From NCBI GenBank assembly GCA_963555705.1, contig OY743172.1, positions 67,042,602 to 67,106,601 on the forward strand: a stretch of DNA of 64,000 nt, given 5' to 3'. A program made the translations under genes and the position numbers. Of the stretch, positions 34,356-45,636 are shown piece after piece (the stretch's first letter is position 1; every line of letters begins with the position of its first letter). The stretch is from Ligustrum vulgare. Its lineage: Eukaryota; Streptophyta; Magnoliopsida; Lamiales; Oleaceae. Below the pieces are notes generated by a model. That model searched no databases. It had not been told where the DNA came from and saw only the letters and a list, made by a program, of their open reading frames with translations.

Positions 34356-35249
34356 TCAAACCCTGTGTTTCTCAATCTTCTTCCTAAGATCTTCTTTGTT
34401 GGTTCCAACAAGCTTATCAACTTCTTTTCTTTTCTTTATCAGCGTGAAAGTTGGCAAAACATGAACTTCAAATTCCTGAGCCACATCCTGTTTGCATTTA
34501 TACATCCATTTTAAGCACGAGTGTGTGTATATATATAATCAAACGGGAAAACTTAAAATTTCGAAACGTACTTCCAACTCATCAACGTCAATCTTGATGA
34601 ACTCAACATCTGTATATTTATCAGCAAATTCATTGATGGCAGGTTCCATGTATCGGCAAGGTCCGCACCAAGAAGCCGTGAAGTCAATAACCATCTAAAA
34701 CCAGACATTAATTAACTTTATGTCCATTTATAAGAAAACATATTTAATGTTATTGAAAAGGTAATTTTGTAAAGAAAAATAAAAAATTACCCTTATTTAA
34801 GTATCAAAATTATTATTATTATTATTATTGGAAGTAATAAATAGGAATACATTAGTAAATAAACAAAATAATTACTTTTTAATAAAGAAACAGACCAATA
34901 TAATTGGGACAAGATAAAAATGAAATGTAACCAATATAAATGGGAAGGAGGGAGTATTAATTATCAGATAATCGTAAACACATGCATGAACAATTTCATA
35001 AATGGAATATTTGATATATATAATTATAACATAACATATCCTATATATTACCAGATTTGAAGTCAGCTTGGAGGCTTCAAAATGGATCTTCCATTTGGAG
35101 GAGGAGTGGTATGCAATAACCCGACCCCCCTTGTTTACTGATGATTCACTGGATACAATACCTCGACCGGTATTTGCTGATGGAACAACCAGTCCCTTGT
35201 TCATTGCTGATCCACTGGCCTCGTATTCAGAAGAAAAATTGGCCCCCAT
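34356..35249 (-). CDS. Thioredoxin h (N-terminally extended, probably myristoylated), three exons
   Basis: Minus-strand exons 35249-35052, 34694-34572 and 34487-34356 (198, 123 and 132 nt) give a 150-residue protein. All splice sites are GT/AG and both introns (357 and 84 bp) fall between codons. Residue positions: Gly2 with Ser6 (MGANFS) fits an N-myristoylation signal, as in subgroup 2 thioredoxins h; WCGPC (75-79) is the redox site; VLPTF (116-120) holds the cis-proline; a C-terminal KEDLRKKIEKH helix follows. Thioredoxins h reduce protein disulfides in the cytosol or at membranes, using NADPH-thioredoxin reductase as donor. Start chosen at 35249 because it gives the family's MG- start; an upstream in-frame extension has no support. 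The gene looks intact and is the only host gene in the window. Confidence 0.93.
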
Positions 35250-35314
35250 TAATGTTGATCGCACTAATTCAATCTTCTTTATACTACACAAATTAAATGA
35301 CTAGCGCCGGGAGG

Positions 35315-35323
35315 CTTTTTATA
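35315..35323 (-). promoter_or_regulatory. TATA box of the thioredoxin gene
   Basis: TATAAAAAG on the minus strand, about 70 bp upstream of the start codon, leaving room for a 5' leader of about 40 nt. Confidence 0.6.
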
Positions 35324-35524
35324 CTAGTTGATCGATATTGCACTTTTTCTCTTATGCTTAAGAATATGTTCTTGTTGGGGCCCTTGATAATGCGGATCGT
35401 CCGAATTAAATAATTATGAACTCTAATGTTTATACGCCTTCTGCAAAACGATTGATTCTGCACTTGGGTTGTGGCTGCTTTATTCCAGTATATTTGGCTT
35501 TATCCCCGTGTTGACATACAAAAA

Positions 35525-36263
35525 TGACGCGATCCGAACCGAGGAACACGACGAAAACGCGGAATAACGAAAATAAAACCCTAGAAAAGATCTTAATCAG
35601 ATTAAACACAAAAACAAGAAATAAAATAATGGAATTAAAAGATAGGATTAACGATAAAACCTTGACTCAATTTTCACGACGTGAGAATGATACGGAATAT
35701 GAACCAAGATTGGTGAACGCCACAAGGGTTGTCAATTCCTTGATAAGTTCGTTGAGTGAACGCCACAAAGATTTAATTTTTGATAAGTTCAAGAAAAGGA
35801 AATAAATCAACCTTTCAACAAGAGAATCCTATCTCAATTTAATCAATAAACTCCAAACTATTTTACAATAATGAGAATATGAATAATATAAATAAAAAAA
35901 TGACCTAGCACTAAACTAACCCTAGCCGCATTAGGATTCAAAAATATAATTAAATAAATAATAAAACGGAAATTAACATAAAAATCGTGAAAATCTGCTT
36001 CAGTCACAACCGCGCGATCGTGTGGTTAACCTTGAAACTCTCGAGTGATTTTTTTGAGCAGTCCCGCGATCGCTCCCTCCTTGGCCTACGCGATCGCGTG
36101 GTCTTCCCGGCTGATTCCAATTTCCGTCCCCTTGAAGCAACTCGAGCCGATTTGATCCTCGACTCGAGCCCAACACAAAAGTTAATCATTTTCCCATGTA
36201 GATTATTATGGAATCACCCTCTTAGCTGCTTTTTCCTTTGTTCTCCTATCTTGAATCACATCA
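35525..36263 (-). repeat. Element J 3' LTR with CGCGATCGCG palindromes
   Basis: About 740 bp, TG...CA ended. About 145-255 bp into the LTR it holds CGCGCGATCG (36009), CCGCGATCGC (36064) and ACGCGATCGCGT (36089). The other copy (36906-37185) has the same positions with several sites mutated. Confidence 0.65.
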
Positions 36264-36484
36264 TTCCCCCTCTCTTGAAAATGATTAGACCTCGAATCTC
36301 GATTTCGTCCAATCCTCTTACAATTCCTGGGTTTGATTGCTTTTGGATCATGCTTATTCTTACCCTTGCTGGTTAGGTATTTATGCTGGGGCTTTGTGCA
36401 TCCTTTGGACTCCTTGACCTGCTCCCTTTTTATATTAAATTCAATTCCAACTTTAGTTTTGGAATTCGACTTGGGTACCTGCAA
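36206..36484 (-). pseudogene. Element J pol C-terminal remnant
   Basis: A 92-codon frame ending with a tail homologous to the C-terminus of the element B polyprotein and running into the LTR. It is a leftover of pol, not an independent gene. Confidence 0.6.
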
Positions 36485-37192
36485 AACAGAAGTAACTTAA
36501 CTGGGGAGGGGTTTGTTAGATTGGTTAAGTGCAGGGTTAGAATCCTTGTACATCAACCTTTGTGCAAAAAATCTCATTTTGGGGGTGGACTCTCTTTTAT
36601 TTTTCTTTTTGCACTCTAGCTCTCCTTTTTCTGAGGTCGTGGCCTCAAACTTCTTATTTTCAATTTTCATTCACTCTTCTTTTTCTGAAGTCGTGGTCTC
36701 AACTCTTTTGTTTTTCTCCTCAAACTCACTTTTTGTTCTCATTTGATCTTCTTGGACCTCTTTAGGTGATAGAGGGGCAAGCGTGATCCTTTTCCCACAT
36801 TTCACAAAAGAATATTGATTTCTAAACCCATCATGCACCACCCTTTTATCATGTTGTCAAGGCCTACCCAATAAAATATGTCCAACATGCACAGGCACTA
36901 CATCACAAACTGCGCTATCGCGTGGTTTTAACACACGCTATCACGTGGTTAACCTTGAAACTCTCGGGTGATATTTTTGTGCAGTTGCGCGATCACTCCC
37001 TCCTTGGCCTACACGATCGCGTGGTATTCTCGATTGATTCCAATTTCCGTCCCCTTGAAGCAACTCGATTCGATTTGATCCTCGATTCGAGCCTAACATA
37101 GAAGTTGCTCCTTTTTCCATGTAGATTATTATGGAGCCGCCTGTAGCCTGATTTTTCATTTGTTCTCCTACCTTGGATCACATTAATGAGGC

Positions 37193-39640
37193 TGTAACGT
37201 CCCGAGTTCTAAACACCCAGAACGCCACATCATCTTGTCAAACCAATTTTCGAAATAATGTATGAGCTGAAAAATGACTAAATTCAATCACATTATTTTA
37301 TAAAAACAATGACTCCAACAGTCAACACTTCAAATTTAAAATAAAAATTGAGCGGGAGCAACTAAAAATCCAATTTCATTTAAAACTCAATAGTAAATAA
37401 TTCAAACATTCAAAAATAACTTGGACTATAATAAGAAATTCGGATTCTCAAAATTAAATGTGTTTAATTTATTTTTTCAAAATAATTTTTTAAAAATTCT
37501 TCAATAACCACCATCGTGCGCTTCGTCACCAACTCCGTAATCTAAAAATTTGTAAGTATAAAGAAAGAGTAAGCATTTCATAGAAATACTCAGTAAATTT
37601 AGCGTAAGATTAAATAAACTATATCATAAATAACACATATAATCATGCAATTTAAGTTCTAAATTCTCATAACATCATGCTTAAACAAACAAGTTATTCT
37701 CATACATCATGCTTAAACAGGCAAGTAATTCTCGTAACATCATGCTTAAACAAGCAAATAATTCTCATGCCCAGAGGTAAGTAGTCTCATGTACAAAGAT
37801 AAGTAATTCTCATGCCCAGAGGCAAGTAAACATCATGTCCGAAGACAAGTAATCTCACGCTCGAAAGCAAGTAATATCATGCCCAGAGGCAAGTAATCTC
37901 ATGTCCGAAAATAAGTAATTCTCATAAATCACATAATAACATGTAGGAATTTGTAAAAGTGCCCAGTTAAAACAAAAGGGGTTTTTGAAATATGAATCTA
38001 CCTTGAAAGTATTCATGATTTTGTTGAGCGAAAAAAATGTCAATCTTTTAAACGTCCAAATGCCTCGTCTATCCAATATATAAAATAAATCTTAAACTAG
38101 TATTTTGGAATTCAAAGGTTTTTAAACGAAAGAGTTTTTGAAAGAAAAATAAAATTTTAGGGTTTAAATTGAAAATCAAACATAGTTGGGATTTGAAAAG
38201 TGTTGGGACCGAAATAAATAATTTTGAAAACTATTGGATTAGACTCATGATTTTCAGAAACTTGGTTGAAACTTTAACAAAATTTTGAAATTGTAGAGGT
38301 TGACATAAAGGATCTGAAAAGTTTGGGACTAAAATAATGCACTTTCAAAAATAAAAGGGTTGAATAAAAAATTTTAAAACTAGAGGGATGAAAAGGGAAA
38401 TTTTAAATCAAAACTTTAAAATCATTTTAACTCTCATTCCTCTCTCTTTCTTAAGCGATAGAGAGAGTGAGAAGGGACGAAGGCTCCGGCCCTTCATCTC
38501 GATAGTCGACGACCATCCTTCGGCCGGCAATGTCGCTGACCAAGCATGAAGAGGACTAGGGTAGCTAATAATTGATGGGTAATGGAGGTATTAGTAGATT
38601 TGAACAAGAAACTGAGGATGGTGGTTCGGATTTGGAGATTTGAATTTTTGACCAAATAGGTGGCGATCGAGGTAAGCGTCAAATTAAATATATTTTCTTG
38701 GTTTTGAGTTGTGTTTGGATTTTAATGGGAATTGAATTTTCTTGGGTTTGGTTGGAGTCGTGTAGTGCGGTGGTGAAACTCGACATTGGTGGTGGTGTTG
38801 TGTGGTTGCTCCGAATTAAGGGGTTGTTCGATGAGGCTCAGTGGTTAATTTGGGCATTTTGATGTCGTTGATTGGAGAGGGTCAGATAAGGAGTTTTGAG
38901 GCTCAATTAGGCGATTAGTTAGGGATTGCAGTTTGGGCTGTGGTTCGGTTTATGGTATGGCCTCGACTCGGTGGAATTGGGGATGGTTCATTTATTGTCC
39001 AAGTTTGTGATGTTGGTATTGGCAGTGGTAGCGGTGAAGGGGCAGTGAGCTCGGTTCATAGGCAGTGGTTGTATGTGTTCTCGGTGATGTTGGTTGTCAA
39101 AATTAAATTTTTGGTTGTGTGATTGAAGCTTGGGATTGTACGGTATTTGAGTTTGGTGGTTTGATTAAAGGTATAAAAGAATTGAACTTGGAAAAGTGTT
39201 GTAATTTTGTGCGTGAATTGGATTGGAAGAATATAAGGGTATACATAGATTGGTATGGAGATGTTGTAGTTATAATGAAATTGTGATAAGGTTGGATATG
39301 AAAATGTTGGATTTCGAATAGGATTGTGACAATTTGGGATATAAGAGTACGAGTGCGAATAGAATATAATAGAACACTTTAATATAATTATTAAAAAAAT
39401 AAAACTTGGATGAAAAATAAATTTGAGTAATAATAAAATTGAACTTTGAAATTTTAGACTTAAAATAATTCGGATTTAAAAATATGAGAGATTGGAATAG
39501 AAATTGAATTGGGCTCGAATAATATTTGGCATGAATAGACGAACACGCATTAATTCAAAAATTGGTGAAATTATAGCGACACGTTTTTGAGAAATTAATT
39601 ATTTATTTTATAATCAACTGAAAAACTCTCGATCGCTATA
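37193..39640 (-). repeat. Element D 3' LTR
   Basis: 2448 bp. It contains short degenerate tandem repeats around AAGTAATCTCATGCCCAGAGGC (about 37670-37925, units of 27-33 bp). A GC-rich block at 38455-38675 ends in a splice-donor-like GAGGTAAGC on the plus strand, followed by a T/G-rich stretch. The same layout occurs in LTR E. Confidence 0.7.
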
Positions 39641-40350
39641 AGTTTACCTCCTTAAAATAATTTTGTCCTCGAAATTTAACTTACTAGTTCTATAATTTCT
39701 GGGTACTTGACCAAAAATTTTTCCTCAATTAAATTACGAGGAAGTAAAAATAAAATCTCTAATTTCTTTCAAATTATGGTCATACTCAATATCTGGTTGG
39801 ATATAAGCTCTTTCATCTCTAATAAGTTCTCGTAAAAATAATCTCATGTATCCAAAAATAATTTATCATTGCTAAAAAACATTCTTTACCTCGGAGTCGA
39901 TAAAGTGGGCAATGACGGTGGCGCCTGTAATTCTTTAAAATAAGTTGTAAACTTTCTTTTTTCCTAATTTCATGAAAAATAAATAAGTTTTAAAGTATAC
40001 ATAATCACCTTTAAAACTCTTAGCTCTGATACCCTCTGTAACACCCGGAGTTTGAAACACTCGGAACGCCACGTCATCCTTTCAAACCAATTTTTGAAAT
40101 AATGTATTAGCTGAAAAATGACTAAATTTAATCACATTATATTGTAAAAACTTTACTCCAACAGTTAACACTTCAAATTTTACATAAAAATAGAGCGGAA
40201 TCAACTAAAAATTCAATTTCATTTAAAACTCATTTGTAAATAATTCAAACTTTCGAAAATAACTTGGACACTAATAAGAAATTCGAAATCTCAAAATTAA
40301 ATGTGTTTAATTTATTTTCTCAAATTAATAAGAAATTCGTAATCACAATA
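37193..40350 (-). mobile_element. Element D: long-LTR gypsy derivative with a tiny interior
   Basis: 3' LTR 37193-39640 starts TGTAACGTCCCGAG; 5' LTR starts TGTAACACCCGG at 40037 but is cut after about 310 bp by element F. Between them lie a minus-strand purine tract (AAGGAGGTAAACT at 39641-39654), about 380 bp of AT-rich sequence and a PBS-like GGGTATCAGAGC (40034-40023). TGTAACACC ends and LTRs of about 2.5 kb resemble Tekay/Del-type chromoviruses. There is no coding sequence, so D is a LARD-like non-autonomous element. Confidence 0.72.
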
Positions 40351-40561
40351 ATTTTTCTTGTAACTTTCAATTACTTTGCAATTTTGTGTGCTTGTGCCCC
40401 TTGAAGGCATTTCGTTTCATTTTAATCATCATAAATAAAACACTCATTGTTGGGACTTTATCTCAAAAGCTTATTGTTCCTTACACCTTGTTTGAATCCC
40501 TTTAATTGTTAACGGTAGCTTTATTTTCTGCGCGAAACAATTTGGCATGCCTAGTAGGATG

Positions 40562-41221
40562 TGTTGACCACAAAATCCGGCTGGACCTTGGACCAACACG
40601 TCTCAGCTCCTCCCTCTTGAATACGTGGATCTCCTGCGCACTAAGACAAACAATCAGCTTGCAAAGGGGGCCGAGGTGGCTCCCGTTTGCACTCCGATGC
40701 CTAAGTCAGTGCTCATTTTAGGCAAATATATATTGGGTAAGGGAGATAAAAGTGTGTAAAAGAGAGAAAAGGGAGTGAGAGAAATACAGAGTTAAGAGTG
40801 AGAAATTGCTAACCCCTTACTTGGAGACAATTGTGCTTCATTTATAGTGGAACTTCTTGTCTCGGATTGCGACACGTGGCATACTTTACACTTGTCATCA
40901 CCCTAGCTTATGGATGTGACAATCTTGCTTTTCAACCGTAATCATTGCTACATTTCGTAGGGGATGGGCGCCTGTCACGTCTGGGTAAAGGCAGTGTCCC
41001 ATCACTGACTCCATCTCTCTCTTCTGGTCAACGCCATAAAGCGCCCCAGCTGAGTAAAAAGCACATCGGCTGGGCGTTAACCAGGTCGGTTAAAGAGGTT
41101 TGCTTGACATACCACCTCGGCATTCATCTCAAGGAGATATTCCAGACCTCAACTGTGGGTCAAGGTCCATTGGGCCTTCGCTGGTGGATCACTGTACCTT
41201 TCTTTGGGTCCGGAGTCAACA
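40562..41221 (-). repeat. Element C 3' LTR
   Basis: 660 bp; lacks the 11-bp duplication present in the 5' LTR. A minus-strand TATAAA (plus strand TTTATA at 40841-40846) marks the promoter. Confidence 0.95.
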
Positions 41222-41234
41222 CTAGTCCCTCAAA
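41222..41234 (-). other. Element C polypurine tract
   Basis: On the minus strand TTTGAGGGACTAG abuts the 3' LTR, similar to the tract of element A. Confidence 0.7.
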
Positions 41235-41641
41235 TCCGAAGGGATCATTCATGGTCGTGTAGGATTTGCCATGATTTCACAGCATTAACTTTTTAGGGAT
41301 TCAATAATGAAATTCCTCAGGTAAGGCTCGGATCCATATCATAGCCGACCTCCTGCCTCGGATTTTCTCTCCCTGCTGGCCAGGATCATACCAGCGCATT
41401 TCCTAGGCGGCGCATTCTATCCGGAGGAGCTATCGGTATTTATTTCCAAGAAATATATATATATAAAATGGGAGGGGGGGCAGCATTTCGAAGCGCGTGG
41501 CATGCACTGTGGTAGCTGAACGGTTTTTATCCCTTCCTTTGACGGCTGGCGCTTTGATTAGCTCATTTTCCAAGAAGCATGGGTTACCCACATTAATCAT
41601 GCGGTTCACGAAAATCAAGGAATTTAGATTGTTGGGATTCC

Positions 41642-41648
41642 TATAAAT
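41642..41648 (+). promoter_or_regulatory. TATA box of the element C antisense gene
   Basis: TATAAAT in the plus strand, outside the LTR, about 350 bp upstream of the ATG at 41995. The leader between them is pyrimidine-rich and contains a possible 5' UTR intron donor (AAGGTAAAC near 41864). Its position corresponds to that of TATAAATA in element A. Confidence 0.6.
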
Positions 41649-41994
41649 CCTTCTTCATTTCATTATTTTACCCCTTTACAACTTTCTAAGAGTCTTTTGC
41701 AGCAATACCTTGGCGAAAGCTTGCTCCATTTCTTTCTTTCCTGCAAGTTTCAAGTCTTCTCCTCAAGGGCTTTCTACCCAGCGTCCGCCTTTACTGTTCC
41801 ACAGTTTCTTTACCGGAGAGTTCTCCATTTCCAGTGCACAGTTCCACGCATTTGTCACCTGAAGGTAAACCTCTTGGTCTCTGTATATGCGAAACTCTTC
41901 TATTTTCAGTTTCTCATTGTGGGTTTGAAAATTTTGTTTTTGCACCTTGTTTTCCTTTCGTTGAGTCTGACCCACTTTTAAAACAAAAAGAAAA

Positions 41995-44777
41995 ATGGAA
42001 AGAGTTGGGGGAACGGGTTCACAGGAAATGTTAGCGATGGCGGTTCCCATCAGAGGTTACTGTCCCATCTCTTTATCGGTTTTTAGCTCCCGTTTCTTTA
42101 GGGAGCAGGTTAAGAGGAGAAATAGGAAAAACAGTGGCATAATTTATTTGAGTGATTCTGATAGCGAAGAAGAAAAACACCAGAACTATATGGCTCATCT
42201 ATCATCCGAGGAGGAATCCGCGCTAAGAGAGCTCCGAAGCAAGCGAGAAAAAGATTTGGGAAAAGAAAAGGTGGCGAGCTCCTCTTCGGGTCACCAGGAC
42301 CTCGGCTTGATTGTTAGGGCACCGTTTAGGGCGCACAGGGAAGAGTTGGGTTTGACTGCGGAGGAAATTGCTCAGGTAGAGGATTGGGTTGACCAAGTCA
42401 ACAAAGTTTCGAGCTACCATGTTGATCCCGATCCAAACCCAGAGTTGTGGGAAAGCAGTGAGGTTGCTACTGAAATCCGAAGGGTCGACCTGGCTGCGGC
42501 TTCGACAAAATTCAGATTGCCAGAAGGGGTCCATTTGGTGCATCCTACCCCTTCCTGCCGACCTTGCAGCCCTTCCTCAAGCCAGGCTGCTATATGCTAC
42601 GACGCCCTTTCTTGTGGGATGAGGCTTCCGCTGCATCCCTTCTTTAGGGCATTGCTTAGGAGTTATAACTTGTGCCCCTATCAGCTGGCCCCCAATTTCT
42701 GGACTCAGGCTGTGGGAACTTGGTTGGTGTGGCAAGAGGTCAACCCTGACCATCCCATCTCACTACACATCATTCACACTCTCTACACTTTAAAGAAATC
42801 AGTTAGGAGGGAGAGAGACGTGAGAGCGGATGTCAAAGACTGGTATTATCTGTCCCCCAGAGGCTCTTATACTCCCGTTATTACTGGTCACCCTACCTCG
42901 ATAAAGAACTGGAGGAACCAGTGGTTCTGGGTTGCTGGGGAGTGGCAGAGTTCCCCTGTGGACCCTAGTCCAGAAATTACAGTTCCCCGGACTCTTTCCA
43001 TACCTAGTGAGTCTTGTCTTTGCTTTAGGGTCTTCAAGTGTCATGCGTCTTTTGCTCTTTTATCCATACTTATTTATCTTGACTGCTTCTTAACATATTA
43101 TTTCTTATGGCAGGGGACACTTTTGCCCATCTCCTTCCTGACGCAGATCTAGCGGCAGTAAGGCGTATATTTGCCTACAGGGGCACCTTCCAAGGGGTCA
43201 TCCAACAGAACAAGTTATTTGTGAAACACGGCCTTATGCGAGCCATGAGTAAGTTCTCCTTCTTATTGCTGTTACATCTTGTATTCTTTTCTGTTCATAA
43301 CCCCATTATCCTCTTTTCCTTTTTAGGTTCCAAAGAATTCCCAAAGATTTCTTTGAAGGGCCTCATGGCCACGAAAGTCCCTCCAGCCCTGCGCCACGGG
43401 AGCGAGGTTGAAAGGAAGCAGAAAGCAGTGTTGGCCGACCTGCAAATTGGAGCGGCAAGGGAAGCGTCTGAGAGGTCTACTGCCCAACTTCAAGACCCTC
43501 TTCCAGCTCTACTGCCACCGCCCACTCTGTTGCCGGTAGGTCCCCAGCAACCCAACATTGCTGGAGAGGGAAACCCTGAAAAAGGTGTCACTAAAGGAAA
43601 AGGGAAGAGGTCCGATAGAGGCGGATCCAAGGGGGGCAGAGATACTAAGGATGTCTCAGCGCCACCTTTTCTATCCGAGGACATTTCGGAGCAAGTTCCT
43701 GAGGAGGAGCCCGCCCCCTTAAAGAGGCTCAGAAGAGGCAAAAGCAAGGAGTCCACTTCCGTGCCTCCGCCATTAATGACTGAGCAACTGGAGGATGAGC
43801 CAACTGTGCCTATCCCAGGCCTAGCCTATGAAGTGACAGCAGAGGGGGCGGAAGAGCTCAGGCATATTAGAACCAGCATCCTCCCAAGAGACGTCACTTT
43901 TAGCTCTTCGCTGTTCGACTCTCCCAGTTCACCTCCATCCAGGGCGGCCTTAGTTACTGAACAATTTTGGACAGAGGGTTGGGCCGCCTTCTCCTCCAGC
44001 GCCACTCCCTGTCGGAAGCTGCTGGCTGCCAAGGCCATGAATGCCAGGGCCCTGACCCTTATTGACGAGGTAGAGTCCTTCGTGGAGGTAGCTCAACGGG
44101 ACAAGAAGGATGCCGAGACTGCTCTCCGCCACGCTGACAACATGCTCAAGGAGATCAACGACCTCAAGGCCCAGCTGTCCATAGCCCGCAAATCTTCTTC
44201 AGAAGAGAGGGCTAATGCGAAGCGCCTCCAAGAGGACAATGACAAATTGAAGCATGACCTCCATGCCTCCGAGTCAGACGTGGCGGTCTTGTGCAAGAAA
44301 TTGGATGACTCCAACCGTGCACAGTCTATTGCCTCTGAGGCCCTAGCCGCCGCCAACGCAGCCAAGTTGAAGCTGGAAGCCGAGGTGGCAGCAACCACTG
44401 AAGAATTGGGGAGGGAGCGAGAGACTAAGGCAAAGGCGGAGGAGGATCTTGCCTCTCTGGAAAAACATATGCAAACGAGGATCACTGAAGTCCTGGATCA
44501 GACTGTTAAGGCACGGGTGGAAAATGTCTTGAATACTAGAGTGTCCGAGGCTGTCCAGAACTTCAAAGATACCTTTGAGGAAACCCCTGAGTACGAGGCC
44601 ATGCAGCGGGTTTTTGGGAACTTGGGAGCCAGGATGGCTTTGGAAGACGTGAAGGAGGCCTTTCCAACCTTGGATCTGTCCTCCATTGAAGCATTCTACC
44701 CCGAGCCTCAAGGTGCTTCTGCAGATCCTCTTGGTGCGCCTAGCAAGGGCTCTCCAGAAGGCGTCCCTCCCCAATGA
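41995..44777 (+). CDS. Element C antisense gene: PF04195-like domain plus coiled-coil protein, three exons
   Basis: Plus-strand exons 41995-43006, 43114-43248 and 43327-44777, with GT/AG introns of 107 and 78 bp and both junctions in phase 1, give an uninterrupted 865-residue protein. Layout: acidic SDSDSEEE (about 53-60); PF04195-like (putative gypsy-type transposon) domain about 172-330, with GMRLPLHPFFRALLRSY and WFWVAGEW; basic, proline-rich linker with KRLRRGKSKE, a possible nuclear signal; long heptad-rich coiled coil about 637-775; conserved C-terminal part with FPTLDLSSIEAF. Intron 2 is a multiple of three with no stop, so an unspliced mRNA would still read through it. The function is unknown; the name of the domain family does not show transposase activity. 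It is opposite to gag-pol and cannot be made from the genomic RNA. Confidence 0.85.
43007..43113 (+). other. Intron 1 of the element C antisense gene
   Basis: Starts GTGAGT and ends CTTATGGCAG; T-rich. Same position relative to the domain as intron 1 of the element A gene. Confidence 0.72.
43249..43326 (+). other. Intron 2 of the element C antisense gene
   Basis: Starts GTAAGT and ends CCTTTTTAG after a T-rich run. Its 78 bp keep the reading frame open. Confidence 0.68.
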
Positions 44778-45636
44778 TCCTTACCTATTTTTGCCTTTTC
44801 GTTAGTTGGTTTTGTTTTAGTTGTTTTCTTCTCTCCCCAATATTGTAAGTATAACCTTCATTTGATTTATTAATGCCTCGTTTTTATGAATGGAGCATTT
44901 TATTCATATTTTGGTGCAGCAACGTTTTTCCTTTACTGCTTAAACATGAGTATTTCCAAGTGCGAGTTTCATAATTGTAATTTCATAATTGTAAGATGAT
45001 ATGTGGAATATTGTAAATGTCTGACTGTGTCTGTCTAATTGTAAGATAATATGTGGGATATTGTAAATGTCTGACTGTTGAGTCTGTTGTCTAGTCCCTC
45101 AGGTTTAACGAGCTTAATGCGTTCACGCTTGTGGGTTAAATCTGACGTCGACCTATTTTAGAGCAACTTTTACCTTACATTTAGTAACACCTCTTACAAA
45201 TTTGCATTAACTTCTGTTTGCGACGTGCCATTGTGCGCTTATGTTCTTACAACAGAAATAATATAGGGATTTTTACGTTTGAATCCACAATACTTAGTAC
45301 GCATATGTCTTGTGAGCATTTCGCTTAAGTGTATGTATGAAAGCATCAATTACTTTGCGTAAACATTTGACATTTCGTGCGAAAGAGCACCCCGTAGGTG
45401 CGAACCAATTTACCTTTTTACTTTGGTTCATGTGGCAATGTCCGAGGCACTTAAACCTGAGTTTGCAAAGATTTCAGAAATAATACAGTGATCGAAATAT
45501 GGACTTTTATAAGAGTCCCTTGTTTTTAACAATTTCATGTATGACCAATTATTACTTGATGCAATCCTCACCATGGTTAACTGCAATCTCATACAATCAT
45601 GCGATAACGATGTGCCTTGTTGAAGTGGAATTTGAC
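44778..45636. other. Spacer between converging antisense gene and pol of element C
   Basis: AT-rich; serves as 3' UTR on both strands. It contains two copies of a 50-bp unit (AATTGTAAGAT at 44987 and 45037), a small counterpart of the arrays in element A. No gene is seen. Confidence 0.6.

Larger units (their letters stand above)
35525..37185 (-). mobile_element. Element J: deleted relative of element B
   Basis: On the minus strand the 3' LTR (36263-35525) starts TGATGTGATTC like B. Just before it lies the pol end (SRSNHFQERGNDVIQ; B has [15 protein letters not shown]). Further upstream (about 36560-36890) is the gag-pol spacer with the GAGGCCACGACCTCAGAAAAA phrase seen in B. Upstream of that, from about 36906 to 37185, is part of a second LTR copy, joined directly to protease sequence that matches 'RPWQYD' of B. 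RT, RNase H, integrase and most of gag are absent. Confidence 0.78.

Noticed and set aside
35524..35805. 93-codon basic plus-strand frame
   Set aside because: It lies within the element J 3' LTR on the antisense strand, with no start context or homologue recognised.
37670..37925. CRISPR-like array of short repeats around AAGTAATCTCATGCCCAGAGGC
   Set aside because: Units vary in length and sequence with no unique spacers, and lie in a plant LTR; degenerate tandem repeats.
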